A program made the position numbers and the translations under genes. Under the pieces are notes generated by a model. It made no database searches. It was given only the letters and a program-made list of their open reading frames with translations, and had not been told where the DNA came from. Below, one piece after another: positions 6,362-12,211 of a DNA stretch of 12,211 bases. Source of the stretch: Flavobacteriaceae bacterium (lineage in GTDB: Bacteria > Bacteroidota > Bacteroidia > Flavobacteriales > Weeksellaceae); contig JAISSC010000064.1 in assembly GCA_031273305.1 (NCBI GenBank), positions 1 to 12,211 on the forward strand, written 5' to 3'. Each line of letters begins with the position of its first letter. Position 1 is the stretch's first letter.

Positions 6362-7312
6362 ATGAAAAAATACACCTCCGTTGATGATATACACAATCTG
6401 GACGAATTTTTGCAACTGGCAAAAAAGATAAAAGCCAATCCGTTGGGAAATAAGGAACTGGGGAAAAATAAAACCATCGGGTTGTTGTTTTTTAATCCGA
6501 GCCTGAGAACTCGTTTAAGCACCCAGAAAGCCGCTCAGAATTTAGGATTGAACTGCATGGTGATGAACCTGAACACGGAAGGCTGGACTCTTGAATTTGA
6601 AGACGGAGCAGTGATGGACGGCTCTGCTTCCGAGCATGTAAAAGAAGCCGCACAGGTAGTGTCCCAGTATTGTGATATTATCGCTATCCGAAGTTTTCCT
6701 ACTCTTACGGATAAGGAAAAGGATGAAGCAGAAACAGTTATATCTTCTTTTGTCAAATATGCTTCCGTTCCGGTGATCAGTCTGGAAGGAGCTACCGAAC
6801 ATCCGTTGCAGGCGTTGGCAGATGCCCTTACCATCGAAGAATATAAAACCTCTCCGAAGCCTAAAGTGGTACTTAGCTGGGCTCCTCATCCTAAGGCTTT
6901 ACCTCAGTCTGTGCCTAACTCGTTTGTAAAAATGATGAAAAAAATGAATGTGGATTTTATCGTTACCCATCCGGAGGGATATGAACTCAACCCGAAAGTA
7001 ACCGAAGGAGTAAGGATAGAATACAATCAGGAAGAAGCCTTTAAGAACGCTGATTTCATTTATGCTAAAAACTGGAGTTCCTACAAAGATTATGGGAAAG
7101 TCGTGAACCGGGATTCCGGCTGGACTGTAGGAAAGAGACAAATGGATGTAACAAATAATGCCAAATTCATGCACTGTCTTCCGGTAAGGAGAAACATGAT
7201 AGTTACGGATGAAATATTGGATAGCGATGCTTCTATTGTAATCCCGGAAGCACATAATCGGGTTTATTCCGCACAGGTCATCCTGACTAAAATATTGGAA
7301 AGTCTGAAATAA
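6362..7312 (+). CDS. argF': N-succinylornithine carbamoyltransferase (ArgF')
   Basis: The 316-residue protein belongs to the acylornithine carbamoyltransferase branch (Bacteroides fragilis SOTCase, Xanthomonas AOTCase), not ordinary OTCase. The carbamoyl-phosphate loop is NPSLRTR (45-51) instead of STRT. HPLQALAD lies at 147-154 and HCLPVRRN at 271-278, ending in the branch-specific IVIPEAHNRVYSAQ. Aligning MDGSASEH here with MDGDKPEH, my recollection of the B. fragilis enzyme, puts Ser90 at B. fragilis Pro90 and Xanthomonas Glu92. Published swaps (E92 to P, S, V or A; P90E) show that Glu gives acetylornithine use and small or Pro residues give succinylornithine use. The product should therefore be N-succinylcitrulline. 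It is the last arginine gene in this block: argB, argE and argH do not follow, and a Fic gene starts 59 nt later. The family call is firm; substrate is a strong inference. Confidence 0.9.
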   Translation: MKKYTSVDDIHNLDEFLQLAKKIKANPLGNKELGKNKTIGLLFFNPSLRTRLSTQKAAQNLGLNCMVMNLNTEGWTLEFEDGAVMDGSASEHVKEAAQVVSQYCDIIAIRSFPTLTDKEKDEAETVISSFVKYASVPVISLEGATEHPLQALADALTIEEYKTSPKPKVVLSWAPHPKALPQSVPNSFVKMMKKMNVDFIVTHPEGYELNPKVTEGVRIEYNQEEAFKNADFIYAKNWSSYKDYGKVVNRDSGWTVGKRQMDVTNNAKFMHCLPVRRNMIVTDEILDSDASIVIPEAHNRVYSAQVILTKILESLK

Positions 7313-7335
7313 AAAAGTGGTAAATATGATAAATT

Positions 7336-7365
7336 ATTGTTAATTTTGAACGTCAATTTAACAAT
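7336..7365 (+). promoter_or_regulatory. Fic gene -7 box overlapped by an 8-bp inverted repeat (candidate operator)
   Basis: ATTGTTAA (7336-7343) and TTAACAAT (7358-7365) are perfect inverted copies 14 nt apart, with further partial symmetry (TTG/CAA) inside. The -7-like box TAATTTTG (7341-7348) fits TAnnTTTG and overlaps the left arm. No good -33 TTTG was found. The repeat ends 6 nt before the Fic start codon, so a protein bound here would block transcription. It could alternatively form an mRNA stem at the start site. Confidence 0.45.
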
Positions 7366-7371
7366 GTTAGT

Positions 7372-8667
7372 ATGAAACTTGAAAAGCCACCTCAGTCCAA
7401 AACAGATAAAAAACTTATACAAGACCTTATTTCAGGCAAGTTTCAGGAATTTCTTGAAAACTCCGACAACAGATATTGGTATTGGGATGAACTGAAATAC
7501 AGAAAAAATGCTCCGTATACTTCCCAAATAAAGAACTGGTCACTAATTAAACTGTATAGAAATTTAAATTGTAAAACGCTGAAGTTCGGAGAGTATCAGT
7601 TCAATTATCATTTAACCTCAGAAATACAAAAGGGACTTCATGAGTTTGATTTAAAATTAGTAAGGAACCTGAATCAAAACCCTATGCTACTTTCCGACAG
7701 GGCTGAATATTTAAAAAGTTCTTTTGAGGAGGCAATAGCTTCTTCCCAGATAGAGGGAGCCGCTACAACAACAGAAATAGCTAAGGAGATGTTAAGGTCC
7801 GGAAGAAAACCCGTAAATGAATCGGAACAAATGATCTTTAACAATTTAAAGGCTATTCAATTCATTAACGAAAATATATCTCACAAAATGGATTTCGGGC
7901 TTATCTTTGATATACATCAGATAATGACGGTCAGGACAAAAGCGGAGAAATACGCAGGCAGTTTCAGGGAAAGCGAGGTACATGTGGTTGACCATACGGA
8001 TGGAGAAATTGCACATACACCTCCTGATTGGGAAGAAGTTGAGTTATTGATGACCGACCTATGTGAATTTATCAATGACGATGGTCTATTCATACATCCT
8101 GTGGTAAAAGCCTCTATACTTCATTTTATGATAGGGTATATACATCCTTTTTTAGATGGAAACGGAAGGACTGCCAGAGCTTTATTTTATTGGTATCTAC
8201 TAAAAAAAGGATACGGATTGGTCAGGGATATATCCATATCCAGAGTTATTCAGGGGTCGAGAACCCAATATGATAAGGCTTTCTTAAAAACAGAATATGA
8301 CCAAAATGATCTAAACTATTTTATCTACTATTCCATTAAAAACCTAAGGGTCGCTTTTGAAAGGCTGGTACATTATGGAGAGAGAAAAGAAGAAGAAAGA
8401 AGAAGAGCAAATAATCTTGCCTATAAATTAATTCAAAAGGGATTGAACAAGAGACAGGCAGACCTGTTAAGTTATTTTTATAGAAAACCTAAAAATTTTA
8501 TTACCGTTAAAGACTATTCAGAGAAAAATAAGATAGTAAGGCAAACGGCGAGTAAGGATATAAGGGAATTAATTAAAATAGGGTTACTTTATGAAAGTAA
8601 GTCAATAAAGCCTGCCAGATTCAATTTATCTGATATAGGATATTTAGAAAGATTTGCCGATAATTAG
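7372..8667 (+). CDS. Fic-family protein with N-terminal inhibitory motif and C-terminal winged-helix domain
   Basis: Fic enzymes transfer AMP (sometimes other nucleotide parts) to hydroxyl side chains of target proteins. The 431-residue product has the full catalytic motif HPFLDGNGRTAR (258-269) with the base H258. It also has a class II inhibitory helix upstream, S124-SQI-E128-G129, matching [S/T]xxxE[G/N], whose Glu normally blocks ATP in the active conformation. This predicts a self-inhibited enzyme with no separate antitoxin, and no antitoxin gene is present. The C-terminal part after about residue 350 looks like a winged helix-turn-helix: FITVKDYSEKNKIVRQTASK, then RELIKIGLLYESKSIKPARF with an apparent wing. 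This layout is common in bacterial Fic proteins thought to bind DNA. The inverted repeat over its -7 box makes autoregulation plausible. The residues before 110 (YWYWDELKYRK and following) are not recognised. The gene is convergent with the lipoprotein cluster. Target unknown. Confidence 0.88.
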   Translation: MKLEKPPQSKTDKKLIQDLISGKFQEFLENSDNRYWYWDELKYRKNAPYTSQIKNWSLIKLYRNLNCKTLKFGEYQFNYHLTSEIQKGLHEFDLKLVRNLNQNPMLLSDRAEYLKSSFEEAIASSQIEGAATTTEIAKEMLRSGRKPVNESEQMIFNNLKAIQFINENISHKMDFGLIFDIHQIMTVRTKAEKYAGSFRESEVHVVDHTDGEIAHTPPDWEEVELLMTDLCEFINDDGLFIHPVVKASILHFMIGYIHPFLDGNGRTARALFYWYLLKKGYGLVRDISISRVIQGSRTQYDKAFLKTEYDQNDLNYFIYYSIKNLRVAFERLVHYGERKEEERRRANNLAYKLIQKGLNKRQADLLSYFYRKPKNFITVKDYSEKNKIVRQTASKDIRELIKIGLLYESKSIKPARFNLSDIGYLERFADN

Positions 8668-8704
8668 AGAATATTTTATATTATGAATGGCTAAACAAAC
8701 AATT

Positions 8705-8733
8705 CTCAGGTTAGTATATTATTCTTACAATCA
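8705..8733 (-). repeat. Intergenic repeat copy at the 3' end of the lipoprotein cluster
   Basis: The 63-nt convergent gap between the Fic gene and the first minus-strand lipoprotein gene holds a partial copy of the spacer repeat. The segment from CTCAGG through TTAGTATATTATTCTTACAA recurs at 10110-10135 and, with a few changes, at about 10985-11009. It overlaps the stop codon (TGA at 8731-8733). No convincing intrinsic terminator is visible in this gap; only a weak AT hairpin (AATAT/ATATT) is present. Confidence 0.6.
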
Positions 8734-10074
8734 TTCAGTTGTAAAAGTAATAATATTGGCGTATTTAACAAAAGTTAACACCACACCGGCTTGTTTGGAT
8801 ATATAATTATATTGCTCTTGTCCATTGTTATCTATTATTCTATATCGCAACACATCGGTAAATTTCTTACCGCCAGGTAGTATTATTGTCCCTTCTCCAT
8901 CTATTTCAGTATCAGCATGATAATCATATGAATGTCCGGAGACATTTAAATGGGAGGTTTCTATTTTATATTTTACTCCCAGATATTGAGGATAAGGCTT
9001 GGCTTCTGTCGGGATATAATTCCAAATGTCAATACCACCTCCGCTTAAAGTATTATCCTGTACATTTCCGTATTCTATATTCCCTTTCACATAGTCGTAA
9101 ACATCATAATAACCTACCAATTCATTATTATTATCGGGGTGTGTATTCAATTCTCTCGTCACATAACATTCAGTAGCATCAGGATAATAATTTTTATACG
9201 GAGATGTCGAGTAATTTTCTACCCTTCCTTCCTTTTCCTGTTTTATTTTGGTATTATATTTACTCAAATCAATTCCTGAAAAATCCCAAGTCACGCCCTT
9301 TCCTGCATCTCCGGGATTAAGTTGTTTGCCTATATCTGTTCCCGAATATGTGTAAGAAACAGTTTTCAAGACCCTGTGCTTTCGGGCATCTTCCAGTGTA
9401 ATTTGAAGGCTTCCGTTTGCACCGCCTCCGCCGCCGCCATTACCACCGGTTTCTGCTCCTTTTTGTTCTACAAGAATTGCAATGTCTGCTGTGTTAGGAG
9501 CAGATACTATAATATTTGCCTTACGTTTATCTTTTGAGGTGTTCTCCTGTACTGAAACCGTAAACTTATCATCATTACCTTTGGTTACCACACACCATGA
9601 AGCATCGGCTACGGCATCCCAATAAGCCTGATTGGTTATTACGGTTATTTCTACGGATTTATCATCTTTAGCGGAGAACTCTATCGGAGATGAGGGGTTA
9701 ATACTGAGTTCCGCACCAAAACCTGATTGGGTAACTTTTATCTTAACCGGTTGTGCATCTCCTGCCGTAATTGTAATTGTTGCAGGTTCCGGAGATTGCG
9801 GAAAAGTATTTGACAGTGCCGTAACCGTAAACTCATTATCTCCCGTTTTTTCTACTATACACCAGCCTTTATCTGATTCTACATCCCAAGAACTCTGGTT
9901 GGTTTTTACTGCTATCACATAGCTTTCCCCGCCATCTGCCGTAAAAGATAAATTGAGCGTAGGTAAATTCTCCACCGAAAGAGAGGGTGAAAAAGAACTA
10001 CTATCATCGTCACTGCTACAAGCTGTGAATAAAAATATACTAAATACCGGCACTAATAATTTAGAAATTTTCAT
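8731..10074 (-). CDS. Surface lipoprotein with two BACON domains and a shared C-terminal domain
   Basis: The 447-residue protein begins with a lipoprotein signal peptide, MKISKLLVPVFSIFLFTAC, with lipobox FTAC and Cys19 as the lipid-modified residue. SSDDD follows directly and resembles the lipoprotein export signal that sends Bacteroidota lipoproteins to the outer face of the outer membrane. Two consecutive BACON-type β-domains lie at about 36-118 and 122-205. Each has the W-D-V/A...WC-x-V core, an F-T-V strand and a closing V-x-Q-x-G. A glycine-rich linker (about 209-221) leads to a C-terminal domain (about 222-447) shared with the two upstream paralogues. Its landmarks are LEDARKHRVLKTVSYTYSG, GKGVTWDFSGIDLSKY, TECYVT, PYPQYLGVKY and EIDGEGTIILPGGKKFTDVLR. 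BACON domains are linked to glycan or mucin binding; the C-terminal domain function is unknown. The start is fixed by the signal peptide. Confidence 0.85.
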   Translation of the reverse strand: MKISKLLVPVFSIFLFTACSSDDDSSSFSPSLSVENLPTLNLSFTADGGESYVIAVKTNQSSWDVESDKGWCIVEKTGDNEFTVTALSNTFPQSPEPATITITAGDAQPVKIKVTQSGFGAELSINPSSPIEFSAKDDKSVEITVITNQAYWDAVADASWCVVTKGNDDKFTVSVQENTSKDKRKANIIVSAPNTADIAILVEQKGAETGGNGGGGGGANGSLQITLEDARKHRVLKTVSYTYSGTDIGKQLNPGDAGKGVTWDFSGIDLSKYNTKIKQEKEGRVENYSTSPYKNYYPDATECYVTRELNTHPDNNNELVGYYDVYDYVKGNIEYGNVQDNTLSGGGIDIWNYIPTEAKPYPQYLGVKYKIETSHLNVSGHSYDYHADTEIDGEGTIILPGGKKFTDVLRYRIIDNNGQEQYNYISKQAGVVLTFVKYANIITFTTE

Positions 10075-10083
10075 ATGGTTTGG

Positions 10084-10135
10084 TTTTTTACATTAAAATA
10101 TTAATTGGACTCAGGTTAGTATATTATTCTTACAA
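10084..10135 (-). repeat. Intergenic spacer repeat between lipoprotein genes 1 and 2
   Basis: The segment TTTTTTACATTAAAATATTA, AATT, then (C/T)TAG- and TTAGTATATTATT-containing sequence through TTACAA is nearly the same at 10084-10135 and 10959-11009. It runs from just upstream of one start codon into the stop codon of the next gene. Gene plus spacer therefore behaves as the duplicated unit. Confidence 0.7.
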
Positions 10136-10945
10136 CCATTCATCTGTAAAACGGATAAAATCGCCTTCTATTAAAGTTAATACCTCACCGGATTGTTTAG
10201 ATATATAAGTATATTGCGCAGCATTATCTGCAATTTTATTTTTACGTCGCAACACATCGGTAAATATCTTACCGTTAGGTAGTATTAATGTTCCTTCTCC
10301 ATCTATTTCAATATCATTAATATGATCAAATGAATATACGGAGCCATTCGAAAGATTTGTTCCTTTTGCGTTTATTGTATATTTTACTCCCAAATATAGA
10401 GGATAAGGCTCGGTTACCCCCGGTTCATAATTCGCAATGGAAACAATATCAGAATTTTCAGCTACATGTACGCTTTGTACGCTTCCGTAGTCTACATTCC
10501 CTTTCAGATATTTGTAAAGGTCAGAACTTACAGATTGAATAAGGGCTGATGGTGTTGTAGTCAACTCTGTTGTTACATAACATTCAGTGGCATCAGGAAA
10601 ATAATCTTTATACTTGGAAGTCGAGTAATTTTCTACCCTTCCTTCCCTTTCCCATCTACTGTAGTAACTATACTTATTCAAATCAATTCCTGAAAAATCC
10701 CAAGTCACGCCCTTTCCTGCAGCTCCGGGATTAACCAGCGTGCCTATATCTTTTCCCGAATATGTGTAAGAAACAGTTTTCAAGACCCTGTGCTTTCGGG
10801 CATCTTCTAGTGTAATTTGAAGGCTTCCGTTTGCACCGCCTCCGCCACCATTACCACCTCCCGGTGAATCATTATCGTCATCACTGCTACAAGCCGTGAA
10901 TAAAAATATACTAAATACCGGCACTAATAATTTATGGATTTTCAT
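10130..10945 (-). CDS. Paralogous surface lipoprotein without BACON domains
   Basis: This 271-residue protein is a paralogue of its downstream neighbour. Its signal peptide differs at one position (MKIHKLLVPVFSIFLFTAC, Cys19), and the same SSDDD tract follows. The next segment (NDSPGGGNGGGGGANG, about 25-40) joins directly to the shared C-terminal domain (about 41-271), so the two BACON domains are absent. The start of that domain is almost identical at DNA level to the neighbour (one difference over roughly 75 bp). The middle (about 126-175) and the segment around 195-212 are strongly diverged. The conserved landmarks VTWDFSGIDL, ATECYVT, EPYPLYLGVKYT and EIDGEGTLILPNGKIFTDVL are kept. It ends DEWL, two residues beyond where the neighbour stops, because TGA in the neighbour is TGG here. 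The product is likely exposed on the cell surface; function is unknown. Confidence 0.8.
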   Translation of the reverse strand: MKIHKLLVPVFSIFLFTACSSDDDNDSPGGGNGGGGGANGSLQITLEDARKHRVLKTVSYTYSGKDIGTLVNPGAAGKGVTWDFSGIDLNKYSYYSRWEREGRVENYSTSKYKDYFPDATECYVTTELTTTPSALIQSVSSDLYKYLKGNVDYGSVQSVHVAENSDIVSIANYEPGVTEPYPLYLGVKYTINAKGTNLSNGSVYSFDHINDIEIDGEGTLILPNGKIFTDVLRRKNKIADNAAQYTYISKQSGEVLTLIEGDFIRFTDEWL

Positions 10946-10958
10946 ATGTCTTTCTCCC

Positions 10959-11009
10959 TTTTTTACATTAAAATATTAATTGAACTTAGATTAGTATATT
11001 ATTTTACAA
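10959..11009 (-). repeat. Intergenic spacer repeat between lipoprotein genes 2 and 3
   Basis: This is the second full copy of the spacer, from TTTTTTACATTAAAATATTA to TTACAA, with a few substitutions and a 1-nt deletion relative to 10084-10135. The spacers contain no clear CAAAnnTA (a minus-strand -7 box), so genes 2 and 1 are probably read from a promoter upstream of gene 3. Confidence 0.65.
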
Positions 11010-11780
11010 TTAGTTGTCTCTAAACTCGAAAGAATCGTTGCCTTTAGTAAAAGATAACACCACACCGGCTTGTTTAGATATATAGGAATAATATTCTCCT
11101 TCTTCGTCTGAATATGTAATTTTACGTCGCAACACATCGGTAAATTTCTTACCGCCAGGTAGTATTATTGTTCCTTCTCCATCTATTTCAAGATAAGCAG
11201 TGTATGAATCTCCATCGTCATCTTGCGAGGTTGTTTCTACTGTATATTTTAATCCTAAATATTGAGGATAAGGCTCGGTTACTGCCGGGTTATAATTCAC
11301 AATGTAAGCATCATCGGAAAATTCATAATCATCATACTCTACCTCTCCGTAAGTTATATTCCCATCCAAATAGTCGTAAGAATTAAAAGAATATACATAT
11401 TGATTGGTACTATAGTATAATGTACGCACATTTTTCGTTATATAACATTCGGTAGCTTTAGGAAAATAATCTTTAAACTTGGAAGTTGAGTAATCTATCG
11501 CCTTTCCTTCCGTTTCCAGTTTCTCTTTGTAACTATACTTACTCAGATCAATGTTTGAGAAATCCCAAGTTACACCCTTTCCTGCATCTCCGGGATCAAG
11601 CTGTTTGCCTATCTCATCTCCCGAATATGTTATAGAAACAGTTTTCAAGACCCTATGCTTTCTGGTATCTTCCAATGTAATTTCAAGACGATCTGTTGAA
11701 TCATTGTCGTCGTCATCACTGCTGCAAGCTGTGAATAGAAATGTACTGCAAATTAGCACTAATAATTTATTAACTTTCAT
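11010..11780 (-). CDS. Paralogous surface lipoprotein, first gene of the cluster
   Basis: The start is placed at the ATG ending at 11780, giving 256 residues beginning MKVNKLLVLICSTFLFTAC, with Cys19 as the lipid-anchored residue and SSDDDDNDS as the acidic export-type tract. A longer frame starting at 11822 would add 14 residues before the signal peptide and run over the likely promoter, so it is not preferred. The two sister genes also begin at this MK. There is no glycine linker and no BACON domain; the shared domain starts almost at once (about 31-256), with LEITLEDTRKHRVLKTVSIT, GKGVTWDFSNIDLSKY, ATECYIT, EPYPQYLGLKYT and EIDGEGTIILPGGKKFTDVL. It is the most diverged of the three, so the other two probably arose from a later duplication. 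The centre (about 118-165) is variable and rich in Tyr and Asp. Function is unknown. Confidence 0.8.
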   Translation of the reverse strand: MKVNKLLVLICSTFLFTACSSDDDDNDSTDRLEITLEDTRKHRVLKTVSITYSGDEIGKQLDPGDAGKGVTWDFSNIDLSKYSYKEKLETEGKAIDYSTSKFKDYFPKATECYITKNVRTLYYSTNQYVYSFNSYDYLDGNITYGEVEYDDYEFSDDAYIVNYNPAVTEPYPQYLGLKYTVETTSQDDDGDSYTAYLEIDGEGTIILPGGKKFTDVLRRKITYSDEEGEYYSYISKQAGVVLSFTKGNDSFEFRDN

Positions 11781-11819
11781 ATGTTTTAATTTAATAAAAT
11801 GTTTATTTATTATTGGCAG

Positions 11820-11827
11820 CAAAAATA
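11820..11827 (-). promoter_or_regulatory. Candidate -7 box for the lipoprotein cluster
   Basis: CAAAAATA on the plus strand reads TATTTTTG on the minus strand and fits TAnnTTTG. It would start transcription about 33 nt before the ATG at 11780. The only -33-like sequence is ATTG (11844-11847, 16 nt away), so the promoter is imperfect. A second CAAAAATA lies at 11858-11865 without a partner at the right distance. Confidence 0.35.
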
Positions 11828-11833
11828 TAAAAA

Positions 11834-11849
11834 ATTATTCTTACAATCA
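11834..11849 (-). repeat. Orphan copy of the lipoprotein gene-end repeat
   Basis: ATTATTCTTACAATCA occurs here and, identically over 16 bp, at 8718-8733, where it covers the end of the first lipoprotein gene. Upstream of the first cluster gene it has no coding sequence attached. It may mark the end of a lost fourth paralogue. Confidence 0.4.
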
Positions 11850-11890
11850 CATTACTACAAAAATAATTATAAAAACCGATAGCGCATTAC

Positions 11891-11956
11891 TAAAAAAGGT
11901 TCTCAAAATACTATAAATTAACGTGAGTTCGGGATAAGGAATTAAAAAAAGGTTCT
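11891..11956. repeat. Short direct repeat (TAAAAAAGGTTCT) in the non-coding right flank
   Basis: TAAAAAAGGTTCT at 11891-11903 recurs at 11943-11956 with one extra A. Between them lies AACGTGAGTTCGGGATAAGG (11922-11941), visibly different in composition from the surrounding AT-rich DNA. The arrangement could be a footprint of a past insertion, but no transposase or matching inverted end is present. No gene is seen in 11850-12010. Confidence 0.35.
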
Positions 11957-12010
11957 AATTTGTATATATAATTAATTGAATTTTAAATATATAAAAGAAT
12001 CATCATCATT

Positions 12011-12184
12011 TGTTGTATACCTGACGGCATACCGGACACTATGACGTTATCCTTTTTCTACCGAGCTTGAATCCCTAACGGGATAAAGTTTAGCAGGCGT
12101 AATTAAGGCATCCCATTCGGGATGTTAGCTCGGTAGAATGAACAATCCACCCACCCATAACGGCATGCCGTTAGGTATGCAACA
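12011..12184. repeat. Nested palindromic element (MITE/REPIN-like)
   Basis: Outer arms at 12011-12034 and 12161-12184 are inverted copies matching at 21 of 24 positions; two of the three differences still allow G-T pairing. Inside are perfect 12-bp arms TTCTACCGAGCT (12056-12067) and AGCTCGGTAGAA (12127-12138). Between these are two hairpins with 4-nt loops, ATCCC-TAAC-GGGAT (12071-12084) and CATCCC-ATTC-GGGATG (12109-12124). The right outer arm also holds part of a 14-nt perfect palindrome (12159-12172). There is no open reading frame inside. The design resembles a non-autonomous repeat mobilised by a single-strand transposase (IS200/IS605 or RAYT type), or a MITE. The mobile nature is inferred; the symmetry is seen directly. 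Confidence 0.7.
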
Positions 12185-12211
12185 TCTTTCATCATATTCC
12201 AATCAAAAAAA

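Noticed and set aside
7372..8667. Fic gene as part of a two-gene toxin-antitoxin pair
   Set aside because: No small partner gene is found upstream or downstream. The inhibitory SxxxEG motif lies within the same protein, so self-inhibition fits better.
11781..11822. Upstream start for the first lipoprotein gene (14 extra residues)
   Set aside because: It would bury the signal peptide and overlap the candidate promoter, and both sister genes start at the corresponding MK.
11922..11941. AACGTGAGTTCGGGATAAGG as a definite insertion-sequence terminus
   Set aside because: It looks like sequence seen near IS ends in flavobacteria, but no matching inverted end or transposase is in the window and memory alone is not enough.
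12019..12176. Integron attC site within the palindromic element
   Set aside because: GTTAGGT fits the R' core (GTTRRRY) but the opposite box is ACCTGAC, not RYYYAAC. The complementarity extends beyond both boxes, and there are no cassette genes or integrase.

Overview
The window is AT-rich chromosomal DNA from a member of the Bacteroidota, most likely class Flavobacteriia. The evidence is several Bacteroidota-type promoters (TTTG about 22 nt before TAnnTTTG), start codons without clear Shine-Dalgarno sites, lipoproteins with an acidic SSDDD tract directly after the lipid-modified cysteine, BACON domains, and an arginine operon of the Bacteroidota type carrying a succinylornithine-type carbamoyltransferase. 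Species cannot be assigned from the sequence. I see no rRNA, tRNA or CRISPR array.

Layout. (1) 1-1167, accessory left flank: a minus-strand dinD gene (176-1003). Directly upstream, 8 nt before its start, lies the truncated tail of a type ISP restriction-modification/N6-adenine methylase-like gene (about 1012-1167). (2) 1143-1489, control region: two tandem promoters with identical spacing and identical -7 boxes, then a roughly 230-nt leader with several stem-loops. (3) 1490-7312, arginine operon on the plus strand: GNAT acyltransferase (probably the first, N-acylglutamate-forming step), argG, argC, proC, argD and argF'. Spacing is tight (an 8-nt overlap, or gaps of 6, 10 and 23 nt) except for a 92-nt gap before proC that holds two mutually exclusive hairpins. 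The usual remaining genes argB, argE and argH do not follow. (4) 7313-8667: a Fic-family enzyme with a C-terminal winged-helix domain; its -7 box is overlapped by an 8-bp inverted repeat. (5) 8731-11780, minus strand: three tandem paralogous lipoprotein genes sharing a C-terminal domain I cannot name. One paralogue carries two BACON domains inserted after the signal peptide, and a repeated spacer separates the genes. (6) 11781-12211, non-coding: a candidate promoter, a short direct repeat, and a nested palindromic element of about 174 bp near the right edge.

How the parts work together. The operon covers glutamate acylation, reduction (ArgC), transamination (ArgD), carbamoylation of the acyl-ornithine (ArgF') and argininosuccinate synthesis (ArgG). 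ProC links the same pool to proline. Acylglutamate kinase, deacylase/desuccinylase and argininosuccinate lyase must be encoded elsewhere. Residue Ser90 of ArgF' sits where Pro or Ser is reported to give succinylornithine rather than acetylornithine specificity, so the pathway probably uses succinylated intermediates. The flanking dinD/methylase remnant and the Fic/lipoprotein block look like accessory DNA on both sides of a conserved core.
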